From positions 135,416 to 170,743 of the forward strand of contig JAAVAO010000044.1 in assembly GCA_014803985.1 (NCBI GenBank): 35,328 nt of DNA, read 5' to 3'. Below, piece by piece: positions 7,254-16,143 of the stretch. A program made the position numbers and the translations under genes. Below the pieces are notes generated by a model. It was not told the origin of the DNA and made no database searches. It saw only the letters and a program-made list of their open reading frames with translations. This DNA comes from Treponema sp. (GTDB taxonomy: Bacteria > Spirochaetota > Spirochaetia > Treponematales > Treponemataceae). Each line of letters begins with the position of its first letter. Position 1 is the stretch's first letter.

Positions 7254-9375
7254 CAAGTTTTTCCGAATCCTCCACAGAATGCAAGTAATCGCAGTCAGGG
7301 TTTATGCATGACTTATACGATCCGTTTTTCTTGTCAAATTTCTCAACCAAAAACCAACCGCACTGCGGACAATACTGGTCAATAGGCTTGAAGTGACTGA
7401 TAAAATTGCACGTAGGATAATTTGTGCAGCCGTAGAATTCCCTTCCACGCCCCTTTGATTTTCGCGCAACAATCTCCCCATTGCATCCGGGCATCGGGCA
7501 CTTTGCAAGAGGAATGGATTTTGTATTTCGGCACTCGGGAAATTGAGAGCAGGCAAGGAAAAAACCGAATCTGCCCAATTTTTTAATCATTTTGTGTCCG
7601 CATTTTTCACACACTTTGTCCGTTTCTTCATCAAGGCTTCCCTTAACGCTTTCAACATTTTTCATAACTTCGTCAACGCGATTTTTGAATGGATGGTAAA
7701 ATTCACCAATCATATCATTCCACACAAGTTCATCTTGCTCAACCTTGTCAAGCGTGTTTTCAACTTCCGCTGTAAAATGTTCGTTTATAACCTCTGGGAA
7801 AGACTCCACAAGGATTTTGCAAATCATTCGTCCAAGTTGAGTTGGAACTAACTGCTTATTGCTTCGCGTAACATAATATCGATCAAGAAGAACTGAAATA
7901 ATCGGCGCATACGTTGAAGGTCTGCCAATTCCTTTTTCTTCCAGCGTTCTAACGATTGAAGCATCTGTGTAGCGCGCAGGGCCTTGCGTAAAATGTTGTT
8001 CGGGATAAAATTTATCCGACGTGATTTTTTCACCCATTTTTAATGAAGGAAGATTTCCCGTCTTGTCTTCTTTTGATGAAAGCAATCGTATAACATTGTA
8101 AAACCCCTTCTCCGAGATTTTACTGGCACTCACGCGGAAAACCGCATCACCCGCCGTAATTTCTACGCTTGTGGTTAATGTCTTTGCATTGATCATTTGA
8201 CTGGAAACAAAACGCTCCCAAATTATTGAATAGAGCCTGTGCTGGTCGCGCGTTAAATATTCCTTGATTGAATCAGGCGTGTATTCTGTGTAAGTGGGGC
8301 GGATACCTTCATGTGCGTCCTGCGCCCCTTTTCCAACGCTGTAAATAATCGCCTCTGCTGGCAAATCTTCAGGATAATTTTTCCCAATCCACGAACGAAC
8401 ATCATCAAGGGCTGTTTGAGAAATACGCACAGAATCCGTTCGCATATACGTAATAAGACCAACGCGAGAAGAGCCGATATTGATTCCTTCATAAAGCTGC
8501 TGGGCTATTTGCATCGTTTTTCTTGAAGTAAAGCCCAATCGATTTGCACTTGCCTGCTGCAATTTTGACGTAGTAAACGGCGGTTTTGGTCTCACTGTTT
8601 TTTCAGTTTGCTTTACACTTGAAACAGTGCATTCAGAATTTTTTATTTCTTCAATAATATTATTTACTGTTTTCTCAGATTTTAACTCTGGATTTTCCCC
8701 TTTATATTTTACAAGTTGCGTTGTAAACTTTGTTTTGCCCTTCATAAAGTCAGCATCAAGAGACCAATATTCTTCAGGCAAAAAATTTTCAACTTCTTCC
8801 TCTCTTTCGCAAATTAAACGAAGCGCAACAGATTGGACGCGCCCTGCGGAAAGCCCATTTTTCACCTTGCTCCACAAAAGAGGACTTAAATTATACCCTA
8901 CAAGGCGATCGAGAACTCGGCGCGCCTTTTGCGCATTTACCTTTGCTTCAACTATCTCTCCAGGATTTTTTACCGCTTCTTTTATAGCAACTGGTGTAAT
9001 TTCGTTGAATACAATTCTGTTTATTTTTGCATCGGTTTTATCTTGCAGTGCATTGTTCAAATGCCACGCAATCGCCTCTCCCTCGCGATCATTATCCGAT
9101 GCAAGAAGAACGTAATCCGATTTTTTCGCGTCTTTTTGAAGTTCCTTTAAAAGTTTCGCGCGCCCACGGACGGTTATATACTCAGGCTGAAATCCATGCT
9201 CCGTATCAATTGCCATCCTTGACTTTGGAAGGTCAATCAAATGTCCCATAGATGCCTTTACCGTGTAACCAGGTCCTAGATACTTTTCAATAGTATGCGC
9301 CTTGGCAGGAGACTCCACAATAATCAATGTCTGCGGAGTTTTTTCTTTTTTTGATGAGGTCTTTTTCTCAGCCAT
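7222..9375 (-). CDS. topA: DNA topoisomerase I
   Basis: A 717-residue type IA topoisomerase that relaxes negative supercoils. The TOPRIM domain starts LIIVESPAKAHTIEKYLG and carries SDNDREGEAIAWHL (acidic Mg-binding motif). The active-site Tyr is in GLITYMRTDS. Three C-terminal zinc fingers follow: CEKCGHKM...CSQFPEC, CPMPGCNG...CTNYPTC and CPQCGWFL...CINPDC. The start has a long Shine-Dalgarno sequence AAGGAAGGA 6 nt upstream. That site is part of a 22-nt unit repeated three times in the leader (see the repeat at 9383-9617). Confidence 0.97.
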   Translation of the reverse strand: MAEKKTSSKKEKTPQTLIIVESPAKAHTIEKYLGPGYTVKASMGHLIDLPKSRMAIDTEHGFQPEYITVRGRAKLLKELQKDAKKSDYVLLASDNDREGEAIAWHLNNALQDKTDAKINRIVFNEITPVAIKEAVKNPGEIVEAKVNAQKARRVLDRLVGYNLSPLLWSKVKNGLSAGRVQSVALRLICEREEEVENFLPEEYWSLDADFMKGKTKFTTQLVKYKGENPELKSEKTVNNIIEEIKNSECTVSSVKQTEKTVRPKPPFTTSKLQQASANRLGFTSRKTMQIAQQLYEGINIGSSRVGLITYMRTDSVRISQTALDDVRSWIGKNYPEDLPAEAIIYSVGKGAQDAHEGIRPTYTEYTPDSIKEYLTRDQHRLYSIIWERFVSSQMINAKTLTTSVEITAGDAVFRVSASKISEKGFYNVIRLLSSKEDKTGNLPSLKMGEKITSDKFYPEQHFTQGPARYTDASIVRTLEEKGIGRPSTYAPIISVLLDRYYVTRSNKQLVPTQLGRMICKILVESFPEVINEHFTAEVENTLDKVEQDELVWNDMIGEFYHPFKNRVDEVMKNVESVKGSLDEETDKVCEKCGHKMIKKLGRFGFFLACSQFPECRNTKSIPLAKCPMPGCNGEIVARKSKGRGREFYGCTNYPTCNFISHFKPIDQYCPQCGWFLVEKFDKKNGSYKSCINPDCDYLHSVEDSEKLDAKETGGDED

Positions 9376-9382
9376 AAAAAAT

Positions 9383-9617
9383 CCTTCCTTGTATTTTCAG
9401 CAACTCAATTTTAGTTGCTGTTTTTAAACCTTCCTTGTATTTTCAGCAACGAACGAATCTTCAGATTCGGGAGTTGCTGAAAAAGCTATTTCGCAACGAA
9501 GTAAGAAATAGCAGTTGATAAGCGAGTTTTGAAAAAACTCGCATTAAAATCAGCAACACTATTTTTGTTGCTGATTTTAAATCTTCCTTGTATTTTCAGC
9601 AACGCCACTTTTGTTGC
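9383..9617 (-). repeat. Hairpin array with three copies of the topA leader unit
   Basis: A 22-nt unit (plus strand CCTTCCTTG ... TTTCAGCAAC) occurs at 9383-9404, 9429-9450 and, with one change, 9582-9603. On the transcribed strand each ends in the Shine-Dalgarno-like AAGGAAGG; the copy nearest topA supplies its ribosome site. Between them are stem-loops: TCAGCAAC/GTTGCTGA pairs (9399-9420, 9443-9480, 9550-9573), GCTATTTC (9485-9492) / GAAATAGC (9505-9512) and GCGAGTTTT (9522-9530) / AAAACTCGC (9534-9542). The 265-nt gap between dprA and topA contains no gene. Confidence 0.7.
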
Positions 9618-9640
9618 CTATTTTAAACCTTCTACTTTTT

Positions 9641-10690
9641 TTAGAACATTTCCATTTGTTCACTATTTAAACTGCGAAGTCCAGGCATTTCAGCAAGACA
9701 TTTGCAGTAATCTTCATAATTTTCTATTATTGGAGCACCAAGCTCTTTATATTTTCGGCAGGAATTCTCAATTTTGCCCCTAGAAATTTTTCCCTGTGCA
9801 AAATCACGTTTCAATCGAGAAACAATCGCTTCATCCATGTCTAGAGCCGACTCGGAAAACGCCGTTGAATGAAACATAACATCCCTATCATACTCAAGGG
9901 CAAGTCCTGCAGTGATAAGAGCTCCGCTTCCCGTTGGAGCTTGAATCACAACAGTTGCAGGAGAAAGGGCGGCTATAATTCTGTTTCTTTGAACAAATCG
10001 CCATTTGGCGGCAGGAGTTCCAGGCACATATTCGCTCAAAATGCATCCGCCGCTTTTTATTATATCGCACGAAAGGCGCATATTTGCAAAAGGAGTGACT
10101 GTGTCTATTCCGCACGGCAAAACGGCGGCAGTTTTTCCTGCAGGTAAAGGAGCGTCTTTTTCCAAAGCATCAAACCACGCATCCACCGCCCCCAAATGCG
10201 CCGCTCTATCCGCACCACGAGCCAATCCTGAAACAACAGTACATCCGTCACGGACTGCACTGTATGCAAAATCATGAGCGGCTTTTCTTCCATCTGCTGT
10301 AAGACACCTCGTTCCAACCACAGAAACGGTTTTTTCGTGCAAACAGGAAATGTCGCCCCTATAAAAAATGGCAAAAGGCGCATTTGGAATTTGCTTTAAA
10401 AGCGCGGGATATGTGCAATCATCATAAAGGACAGTGTTTATCCCCTTTGCCTCTATAACCGCCGCCTCAATTTTTGCTTGATTTATATTTTCCCTTCCGT
10501 TCCATGCGCCACGGATATTCCGCCCCACAATCGCTCCTATTTCGTCTATCGAAAGCAAGGAAAGTGCGTCCGCCCCGTCAATTTTCTTGGACAATGCAAT
10601 CTTTTCAGCACGATTTAAAAACGAAATCCGAGCAAGAGAAATTAAAAAAATCAAGTCTATTTCATCAGTTTCCATAAGAGTAGGCTGCAT
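9641..10690 (-). CDS. dprA: DNA processing protein DprA
   Basis: A 349-residue protein that loads RecA on incoming single-stranded DNA in transformable bacteria. The central Rossmann-like domain shows VSVVGTRCLTADGRK, VVSGLARGADRAAHLGA, TAAVLPCGID and FVQRNRIIAALSPATVV, all hallmark DprA segments. An N-terminal SAM/HhH-like helical region (residues ~10-70) and a short C-terminal helical tail flank it. The ATG at 10690 overlaps the TPR lipoprotein gene by 26 nt; an alternative ATG lies at 10675. No other competence gene lies nearby, so its role in uptake here is unproven; many non-competent bacteria also keep dprA. Confidence 0.93.
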   Translation of the reverse strand: MQPTLMETDEIDLIFLISLARISFLNRAEKIALSKKIDGADALSLLSIDEIGAIVGRNIRGAWNGRENINQAKIEAAVIEAKGINTVLYDDCTYPALLKQIPNAPFAIFYRGDISCLHEKTVSVVGTRCLTADGRKAAHDFAYSAVRDGCTVVSGLARGADRAAHLGAVDAWFDALEKDAPLPAGKTAAVLPCGIDTVTPFANMRLSCDIIKSGGCILSEYVPGTPAAKWRFVQRNRIIAALSPATVVIQAPTGSGALITAGLALEYDRDVMFHSTAFSESALDMDEAIVSRLKRDFAQGKISRGKIENSCRKYKELGAPIIENYEDYCKCLAEMPGLRSLNSEQMEMF

Positions 10691-11408
10691 CCAGCGCAGT
10701 TCTTTTATTTTCCTCCGCAGTTGCCTTTGTATCAGCAGATTTTGTCGTTTCTATTATTCTATCATACATTTCAACAGCCTTGTCAAATTGATAGGTGGCA
10801 TAATATGCACGCGCCAAAACAAACATTCCATCTAAATGGCGTTTTTCTATCGTTAAAAGCGTTTCAAGATACGGAATCGCCTTTTCACATTCGTCAAGTT
10901 CAAAAGTATATAAAACGCCAATTGCATAGAGTGCGCTTGCAAAACGAGGCTCTATTTCAATAGCCCGCTTATACGCCTCCTCTGAAAGTTTTAGATAATT
11001 CATTTTTCGAGTGCTTGAACCAGTTCCCTCAAAGTCAAGGGCGGCATGACTCATATACCCTGCGCAAATTCCAACCCAATAATACAAATTTTGATTGTTA
11101 GGATAATATTCAAGCGCAGATTGAAAGCTTTTCATCGCCTCTCCATACATTTTATTATCAAGATAGCGAGTGCCTAAAATTTTATACCAAATTCCAACTT
11201 GCGTTTCAGCCAATTGAATGTCCGCAACACGCTTTTGATATTTTGCAATAGCCTCTTTCAATTCCTCTATGGAAGTGGGATGGTCAACGTTTTCTTCAAG
11301 GTGCTGCATTCTGACAATCGTTTTGTTGGAAACCCCGCATGAAACACAAGAAGCAAACGTAACAACGGCTAAAAACACCGCACAATACAACATAGTCAAT
11401 TTTCTCAT
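10665..11408 (-). CDS. TPR-repeat lipoprotein
   Basis: A 247-residue predicted lipoprotein. The start MRKLTMLYCAVFLAVVTFASC gives a short hydrophobic signal peptide ending at a relaxed, spirochaete-type lipobox before Cys21. Tetratricopeptide helices follow, for example GTRYLDNKMYGEAMKSFQSALEYYPNN, AYKRAIEIEPRFASALYAIG, CEKAIPYLETLLTIEKRH and AYYATYQFDKAVEMYDRI. It is likely a periplasm-facing scaffold anchored in a membrane; a partner is not known. GGAG lies 5 nt before the ATG. Its position between xerD and dprA, downstream of ftsZ, hints at a cell-envelope or division role but does not show one. Confidence 0.85.
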   Translation of the reverse strand: MRKLTMLYCAVFLAVVTFASCVSCGVSNKTIVRMQHLEENVDHPTSIEELKEAIAKYQKRVADIQLAETQVGIWYKILGTRYLDNKMYGEAMKSFQSALEYYPNNQNLYYWVGICAGYMSHAALDFEGTGSSTRKMNYLKLSEEAYKRAIEIEPRFASALYAIGVLYTFELDECEKAIPYLETLLTIEKRHLDGMFVLARAYYATYQFDKAVEMYDRIIETTKSADTKATAEENKRTALDAAYSYGN

Positions 11409-11435
11409 ACTAACTCCAATAATCTTCTTTATTTT

Positions 11436-11612
11436 TATGAAATACAGAAAGTTTCAACTTTCTGTATTTCATAAAACGCCGTTTTGTAATGAAATGCGTT
11501 CGCAACAAGTGCGTAGCGCGAAGTTCCAAGCGAAAACGGCAATATATAAGCGCGTTTTGAATACAGTCGCATTAAAATCCGTAACGCCATTTTGTTGCTA
11601 TTTTTGTTGCGG
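11436..11612 (-). repeat. Hairpin-rich repeat related to the topA leader element
   Basis: Starts with a perfect 18-bp inverted repeat, TATGAAATACAGAAAGTT (11436-11453) and its complement (11456-11473), with a 2-nt centre. A second stem, GCCGTTTT (11478-11485) / AAAACGGC (11533-11540), follows. The 40-nt block 11546-11585 matches 9518-9557 upstream of topA at 34 of 40 positions by eye, followed in both by a C(C/A)G(T/C)AAC...GTTGC(G/T)G stem. The 264-nt gap between xerD and the TPR lipoprotein gene contains no gene. Confidence 0.62.
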
Positions 11613-11672
11613 ATTCACCCCCTCATTCATTTCACTATTTTACAAATCGTACAGCACACACTTTTGTTCAAA

Positions 11673-12581
11673 TCACTCAAGAAACGAATCGTGTCCTGGG
11701 AAGTATTTCTTATGATAAGCGGAAAGTTGCTCATCGTCAATATGTGTATAAATTTGCGTAGTTGTTAAATCAGAATGACCAAGCAACTCTTGAACAGAAC
11801 GCAAATCCGCCCCTCCTGCAAGAAGATGCGTTGCAAAAGAATGCCGCAGCGTGTGAACTTTCGATGTTACACCACTCAATTTTTCAAGCTGCTGAAATCT
11901 CTTCCACACTCCTTTGCGTGAGATTGGTTCTCCCCGATAATTCACGAATACTTCATGAATTGTTTTTTTGCCAACTAAAACGGGGCGGACATCATTTAAA
12001 TATAAAGAAAGCTTCTCCTTTGCCTCGTTTCCAAAAGGTATAATCCTCTCCTTGTCGCCCTTCCCCCTCACCATAATCAACTGTTCGTTCAAGTGAAGAT
12101 TCCCGACCAAAAGAGAACATACTTCACTTATACGAAGTCCGCAAGAATAAATCATTTCAAAAAGAGCGTCATCCCTTTTTCCAATTGGCGTAGTTGTATC
12201 AATTGCGCCTAAAAGTTGTTCAATTTGCTCCACAGAAAGCACTTTTGGCAATGTTCGGGACGCTTTTGGCCTTTCAAGCATAAATACAATGTTTTCAGAC
12301 CAAAAACGCATGCGAACAAGATACGAACCAAATGCTCGCAACGCAGAAATATCTTTGGCTATTGTCAATGGAACACAATTATTATCTGTTCTTCTCCAAG
12401 CCAGATAGTAAATCAAATTTTGAACACTAATCTTAGACAATTCTATGCGGTGGTCAATGCACCAATGAAGAAATGTTTCCACCGCAAGCCGATACGTCTG
12501 CGCCGTTTGCTCAGAAAGACGTTCAACAAGAAGTAAATCTGTATAAAATGCATGGAGAAAGGTATTAATTTTCTCGTTCAT
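11673..12581 (-). CDS. xerD: Tyrosine recombinase, XerD type
   Basis: A 302-residue recombinase with the complete catalytic set: Arg150 (CGLRISE), Lys174 (GKGDKER), His243 and Arg246 (HTLRHSF), His269 (LGHSD) and nucleophile Tyr278 (QIYTH). The first ~100 residues form the core-binding domain. The length and GGADLRSVQELLGHSDLTTTQIYTH are typical of XerD. It acts with a partner, presumably the xerC product at 6297-7253, at a dif site; no dif site was located here. It begins 19 nt after the ftsZ stop, so division and dimer resolution genes are co-transcribed. Confidence 0.92.
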   Translation of the reverse strand: MNEKINTFLHAFYTDLLLVERLSEQTAQTYRLAVETFLHWCIDHRIELSKISVQNLIYYLAWRRTDNNCVPLTIAKDISALRAFGSYLVRMRFWSENIVFMLERPKASRTLPKVLSVEQIEQLLGAIDTTTPIGKRDDALFEMIYSCGLRISEVCSLLVGNLHLNEQLIMVRGKGDKERIIPFGNEAKEKLSLYLNDVRPVLVGKKTIHEVFVNYRGEPISRKGVWKRFQQLEKLSGVTSKVHTLRHSFATHLLAGGADLRSVQELLGHSDLTTTQIYTHIDDEQLSAYHKKYFPGHDSFLE

Positions 12582-12600
12582 AGTGCAAGTCTCTACAATT

Positions 12601-13926
12601 TTACTCCTGCTTATTTTTGTTGAAATTTATCGTTCGAGACAAATTTCTACTATAAGTCGGAACGCTCAAATCGTTTTCGTCCACATAGTGCCCCATTTTT
12701 TTATTTGCGTTGACACTTCCAAAAGATCCATAGTCGCCAGGTTTCGCCTCTTTTTCATCCTCCCCTTGGGAAAAAAGGAGCGGATTGCGAGAGGGGCTTT
12801 GAGAAGTTTTTTTGCTCGAAAGAGCGTTAAAATCACTGAGCGAAATGAAATTTTCATTTTTCGCACCCTCATTTTCACCCTTTTCTACTTCCTCTGCCTT
12901 CGCTTCATCTTGAGCAACTTCATTTTCTTTAGAAACTCTGTTTGAATCGCCAAAACCAGTTGCAATAACAGTAACGCTCAACTCATCACCCTTATCTGGA
13001 TCAATAACAACCCCTTGTTTTAACTCATACACATCTATTGCAGCAGACTTGCTCACAATAGTAGCAATCTCTTGAAGTTCTTCCGTTGTTGGATTGCTTG
13101 CGATGACATTCACAAGAATATGCTTTGCTCCATCAATATTCATATCTTCAAGCATAGGATTATTGATGGCATTAGTAGCCGCTTCGGTGGCACGCCCCTT
13201 GCCAGAAGCAGACCCCATTCCAAATAGAGTTGTCTTTTGATTTTCTATGGCTTTTTTCACGTCAGCAAAATCTATGTTTATAACTCCTGTCACAGTAACG
13301 ATATTGATAACCCCTTCAATTGCCTGCCGCAATACGTCATCTGCCAACCGTAACTGTTCAATAAGCGTAGCATTTTCTAGATCGGGAAACGCTGTAAGAA
13401 TTTTTGAATTTGGAATGACAATAATAGAATCCACCGCATCATACAGTTTTTCAAGCCCTGCCTTTGCAAGCTTCGCGCGAAGAGGTCCTTCCCATGTAAA
13501 TGGCGTTGTAACAATTGCCACCGTGAGGATTCCCATCTCTTTTGCAAGTCTTGCAACAACAGGAGCAGAACCAGTTCCCGTTCCTCCACCCATTCCCGCA
13601 GTAACAAACACCATATTTGCTCCACGAAGAGCGTTGCAAATTGAGTCTTGATCCTCTTCGGCAGCCTTTTCTCCAATTGCTGGATCTCCGCCCGCTCCAA
13701 GTCCTTGAGTTAACTTTTGTCCAATAGGAATGCGAATTTTTGCAATTGACTTGCTCAACGCCTGCGCATCGGTATTCATAGCGATAAAATCAACATTCTT
13801 AATGTCCGCCTCTATCATATTGCGAACAGCGTTGGAACCTCCGCCGCCACACCCAATAACCTTGATAACTGTTGGATTAACATTTCCCAAAATAGAGCCT
13901 TCGTTATCTACAACATCAAATTCCAT
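12601..13926 (-). CDS. ftsZ: Cell division protein FtsZ
   Basis: A 441-residue tubulin-like GTPase that forms the division ring. IKVIGCGGGGSNAVRNM opens the nucleotide-binding domain, the tubulin signature GMGGGTGTGSAP follows near residue 115, and the T7-loop segment VINIDFADVKK supplies the catalytic Asp. A variable, charged linker (about residues 335-415) ends in ENDLSVPTYSRNL, the conserved C-terminal peptide that binds FtsA and other anchors. The start has a strong GGGAGGAAAGT leader. A small hairpin GATGG/CCATC lies just upstream of that site. Confidence 0.97.
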   Translation of the reverse strand: MEFDVVDNEGSILGNVNPTVIKVIGCGGGGSNAVRNMIEADIKNVDFIAMNTDAQALSKSIAKIRIPIGQKLTQGLGAGGDPAIGEKAAEEDQDSICNALRGANMVFVTAGMGGGTGTGSAPVVARLAKEMGILTVAIVTTPFTWEGPLRAKLAKAGLEKLYDAVDSIIVIPNSKILTAFPDLENATLIEQLRLADDVLRQAIEGVINIVTVTGVINIDFADVKKAIENQKTTLFGMGSASGKGRATEAATNAINNPMLEDMNIDGAKHILVNVIASNPTTEELQEIATIVSKSAAIDVYELKQGVVIDPDKGDELSVTVIATGFGDSNRVSKENEVAQDEAKAEEVEKGENEGAKNENFISLSDFNALSSKKTSQSPSRNPLLFSQGEDEKEAKPGDYGSFGSVNANKKMGHYVDENDLSVPTYSRNLSRTINFNKNKQE

Positions 13927-14027
13927 ACTTTCCTCCCTTTATGTCGATGGCAACCACACCATCTAATGCAGTCGCCCTCATACACCCCTTTTTTAATTCT
14001 GAATAGTGCTTTAGAAATCCCCATTTT

Positions 14028-15266
14028 CTAAAACAACGCTCTAATTATTTTGCTAAATATATTTCCGCTCCGTGGTTTTGAAGACAACTGTTTTTTACTC
14101 TCCTTGTTTTCATGCCCCTTATCCTTGCTATATGCAACAAGTCCAAAAGCCGTTGACCATTCAGGGCTTTCACACTCTTGATTCAAGTCTCCAAAGCCGT
14201 CAGGAGTGCCGATTCTAACCGCCGATGTGCCAAAAACAGATTGTGTCAATTCAATAACCCCGTCCAGACAAGCGCCTCCACCAATTAAAATGATATTTCC
14301 AGCCAACTCGCCAAAACCAGTATTTGCAGAGATTTTATTGCCAACCATTTTTAAAATTTCCGCCATTCTATCTTGAATTATTTTGGAAACTTTTGAATTG
14401 GGCACTTCCTCTGGAGGACGCCCTCCAACGCCGTTTACTATAACCGTAGAATTCTGGTCTACATTTTCCACCCAACAACACCCAAAGTCGATTTTTATTT
14501 TCTCCGCCTCGTCAAAAGGAATCCCCAGCACAATAGCAATGTCATTGGTCACATCTATGCCACCCAACGGAATGGACGCTATATAAGCGGGAGCATCCTT
14601 ATACAAAACAAGTATATCTGTCGTTCCCGCACCCAAATCGATTATAACAGAGCCAAGTTCCCTTTCTTCTTTTGTCGTCACCGCCACTTGAGCCGCAAAT
14701 GTTTTCAGTATCACCCCAGCAACATCATATCCTGCGCTATTTAAACAGGCATTTATATTTCTGATTGAAGTTCGAGAAGCAGTTATAATAAGAACAGAAA
14801 CATCAAGAGAATACGCAAGAGAATGGAGAGGCTCTTTTATTACATAAGATGTATTGTCAAGTCTAAACTCTTGAATTGCAACATGGAGTTTTTCCCTGTC
14901 CATTGTAATGTTCACCGCAGTCGCACATTCAATTGCACGATCAATATCACTTTGATCAATTTCACGCCGTCCTTTTGTCTTTTCAAGAATGGCAACCTTT
15001 CCGACCCCTTGTTGACAGTCTATTTGGTTTCCCCCTGAAGAAACAAAGCAATATGAAATTTGAACTCCAGCCATCTGTTCTGCGCTTTCAATTGCATGTC
15101 TTATCGCATTGGAAGCCGCAACAATATTAACTATATTCCCCCTATTCAACCCCTCTGACTTTTCACAAGAAGTGCCTATAATCCGAACAGAATTGTCCTC
15201 AACCACTTCCCCAACGGCAACTCTAATAAAACTTGTTCCTATATCAACACCTATAATTGTCCTCAT
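14028..15266 (-). CDS. ftsA: Cell division protein FtsA
   Basis: A 412-residue actin-like ATPase that anchors FtsZ to the membrane. The phosphate-1 motif is GVDIGTSFIRVAVG at the N-terminus; phosphate-2 is SVIIDLGAGTTDILV; the adenosine motif is IILIGGGACLDGV. The 1C subdomain lies between. The C-terminus, NIFSKIIRALF, is a short amphipathic helix of the type that inserts into the membrane. GGGGG lies 9 nt before the ATG. ftsZ follows after a 101-nt gap, the longest in the division part of the operon, which might hold a secondary ftsZ promoter. Confidence 0.96.
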   Translation of the reverse strand: MRTIIGVDIGTSFIRVAVGEVVEDNSVRIIGTSCEKSEGLNRGNIVNIVAASNAIRHAIESAEQMAGVQISYCFVSSGGNQIDCQQGVGKVAILEKTKGRREIDQSDIDRAIECATAVNITMDREKLHVAIQEFRLDNTSYVIKEPLHSLAYSLDVSVLIITASRTSIRNINACLNSAGYDVAGVILKTFAAQVAVTTKEERELGSVIIDLGAGTTDILVLYKDAPAYIASIPLGGIDVTNDIAIVLGIPFDEAEKIKIDFGCCWVENVDQNSTVIVNGVGGRPPEEVPNSKVSKIIQDRMAEILKMVGNKISANTGFGELAGNIILIGGGACLDGVIELTQSVFGTSAVRIGTPDGFGDLNQECESPEWSTAFGLVAYSKDKGHENKESKKQLSSKPRSGNIFSKIIRALF

Positions 15267-15303
15267 GTGTATGTTCCCCCACCCATAAACTAGGATTTAA
15301 CCA

Positions 15304-16143
15304 CTATCTTTTCCTATACAAAACAGAGCCATATCGCAAGTCAATTTCATAAACATTCGGTTCGTTTGCGGTAACCACGTCAAGTACAACCATCATATAT
15401 TTTAATGCCTCTTCATTCAATATCCTATCGACAAGAACACGAATCTGTGTAGTTGATGGAATGAGTACCAGTTCATAATTACCGTATTCCTTTGGAGTAA
15501 CGCAAATTTCTGAAATTGCGGCAAAATAATTTTTTGGAAGAGATGAAATTTGCTCTATCAATGCCCTATACTTCAAGGGAATTCTCATTCCTTCGCTCAA
15601 GTGTTCAACAGGAATGCCTGAAACTATAGGGATCGAAGCATCTTTTTTTTGCCCTCTATTCCTTTCAGGAAAAATCACGCCATTTTTATCAATTTCAAAT
15701 GCAATGCTCGTGTCCTCTGAATTTATAAACGTTGTGGCAACAGGTTCCCTCTCAACAACTGAAATATAAATTTTATTTGGAAACGACTTTTTTATAACGA
15801 CAGAATCAATTCGACTATCAGATGCAATAATTGACATTGCAGAATTCACGTCAAATTCAAACCAGTTTTTAGCGTTCATTGGGCGCAGCAGATCGACAAT
15901 ATCCTCAGCTGTATAACTTTTTTGCCCAGAAACAGAAACCACAGGACTCCGCATACAAGGCATAAAAAATTTATAAATAAAAAATTCTGCAACGCCACAT
16001 AGTAGCAAGAGCAAAAAAATAATCTTTAGAGCAAGTATAACCTTATCATTACTTGCCGCCTTTTTAGGCTCTTTACTGAATTTTTCAGTAGAAATAAATT
16101 CGGAATCACTAGAATTCTCGAAATACCTTAAAAAATCGCTCAC
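15304..16143 (-). CDS. ftsQ: Cell division protein FtsQ/DivIB
   Basis: A 279-residue bitopic membrane protein of the divisome. A cytoplasmic N-terminus of about 34 residues is followed by one membrane helix (KVILALKIIFLLLLLCGVAE, ~35-60) and a periplasmic part that begins with the POTRA domain (VVSVSGQKSYTAEDIVDLL to KKSFPNKIYISVVEREPVA). The C-terminal beta domain ends YEIDLRYGSVLYRK. The start codon is GTG; it overlaps the ftsW stop by 4 nt (GTGA), so the two are translationally coupled. The FtsQ partner FtsL is encoded upstream in the same operon. Confidence 0.9.
   Translation of the reverse strand: MSDFLRYFENSSDSEFISTEKFSKEPKKAASNDKVILALKIIFLLLLLCGVAEFFIYKFFMPCMRSPVVSVSGQKSYTAEDIVDLLRPMNAKNWFEFDVNSAMSIIASDSRIDSVVIKKSFPNKIYISVVEREPVATTFINSEDTSIAFEIDKNGVIFPERNRGQKKDASIPIVSGIPVEHLSEGMRIPLKYRALIEQISSLPKNYFAAISEICVTPKEYGNYELVLIPSTTQIRVLVDRILNEEALKYMMVVLDVVTANEPNVYEIDLRYGSVLYRKR

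Noticed and set aside
9383..9617. CRISPR array
   Set aside because: Repeats are only three, spaced 46 and 153 nt apart, the intervening sequence is itself hairpin-forming and no cas gene is near.
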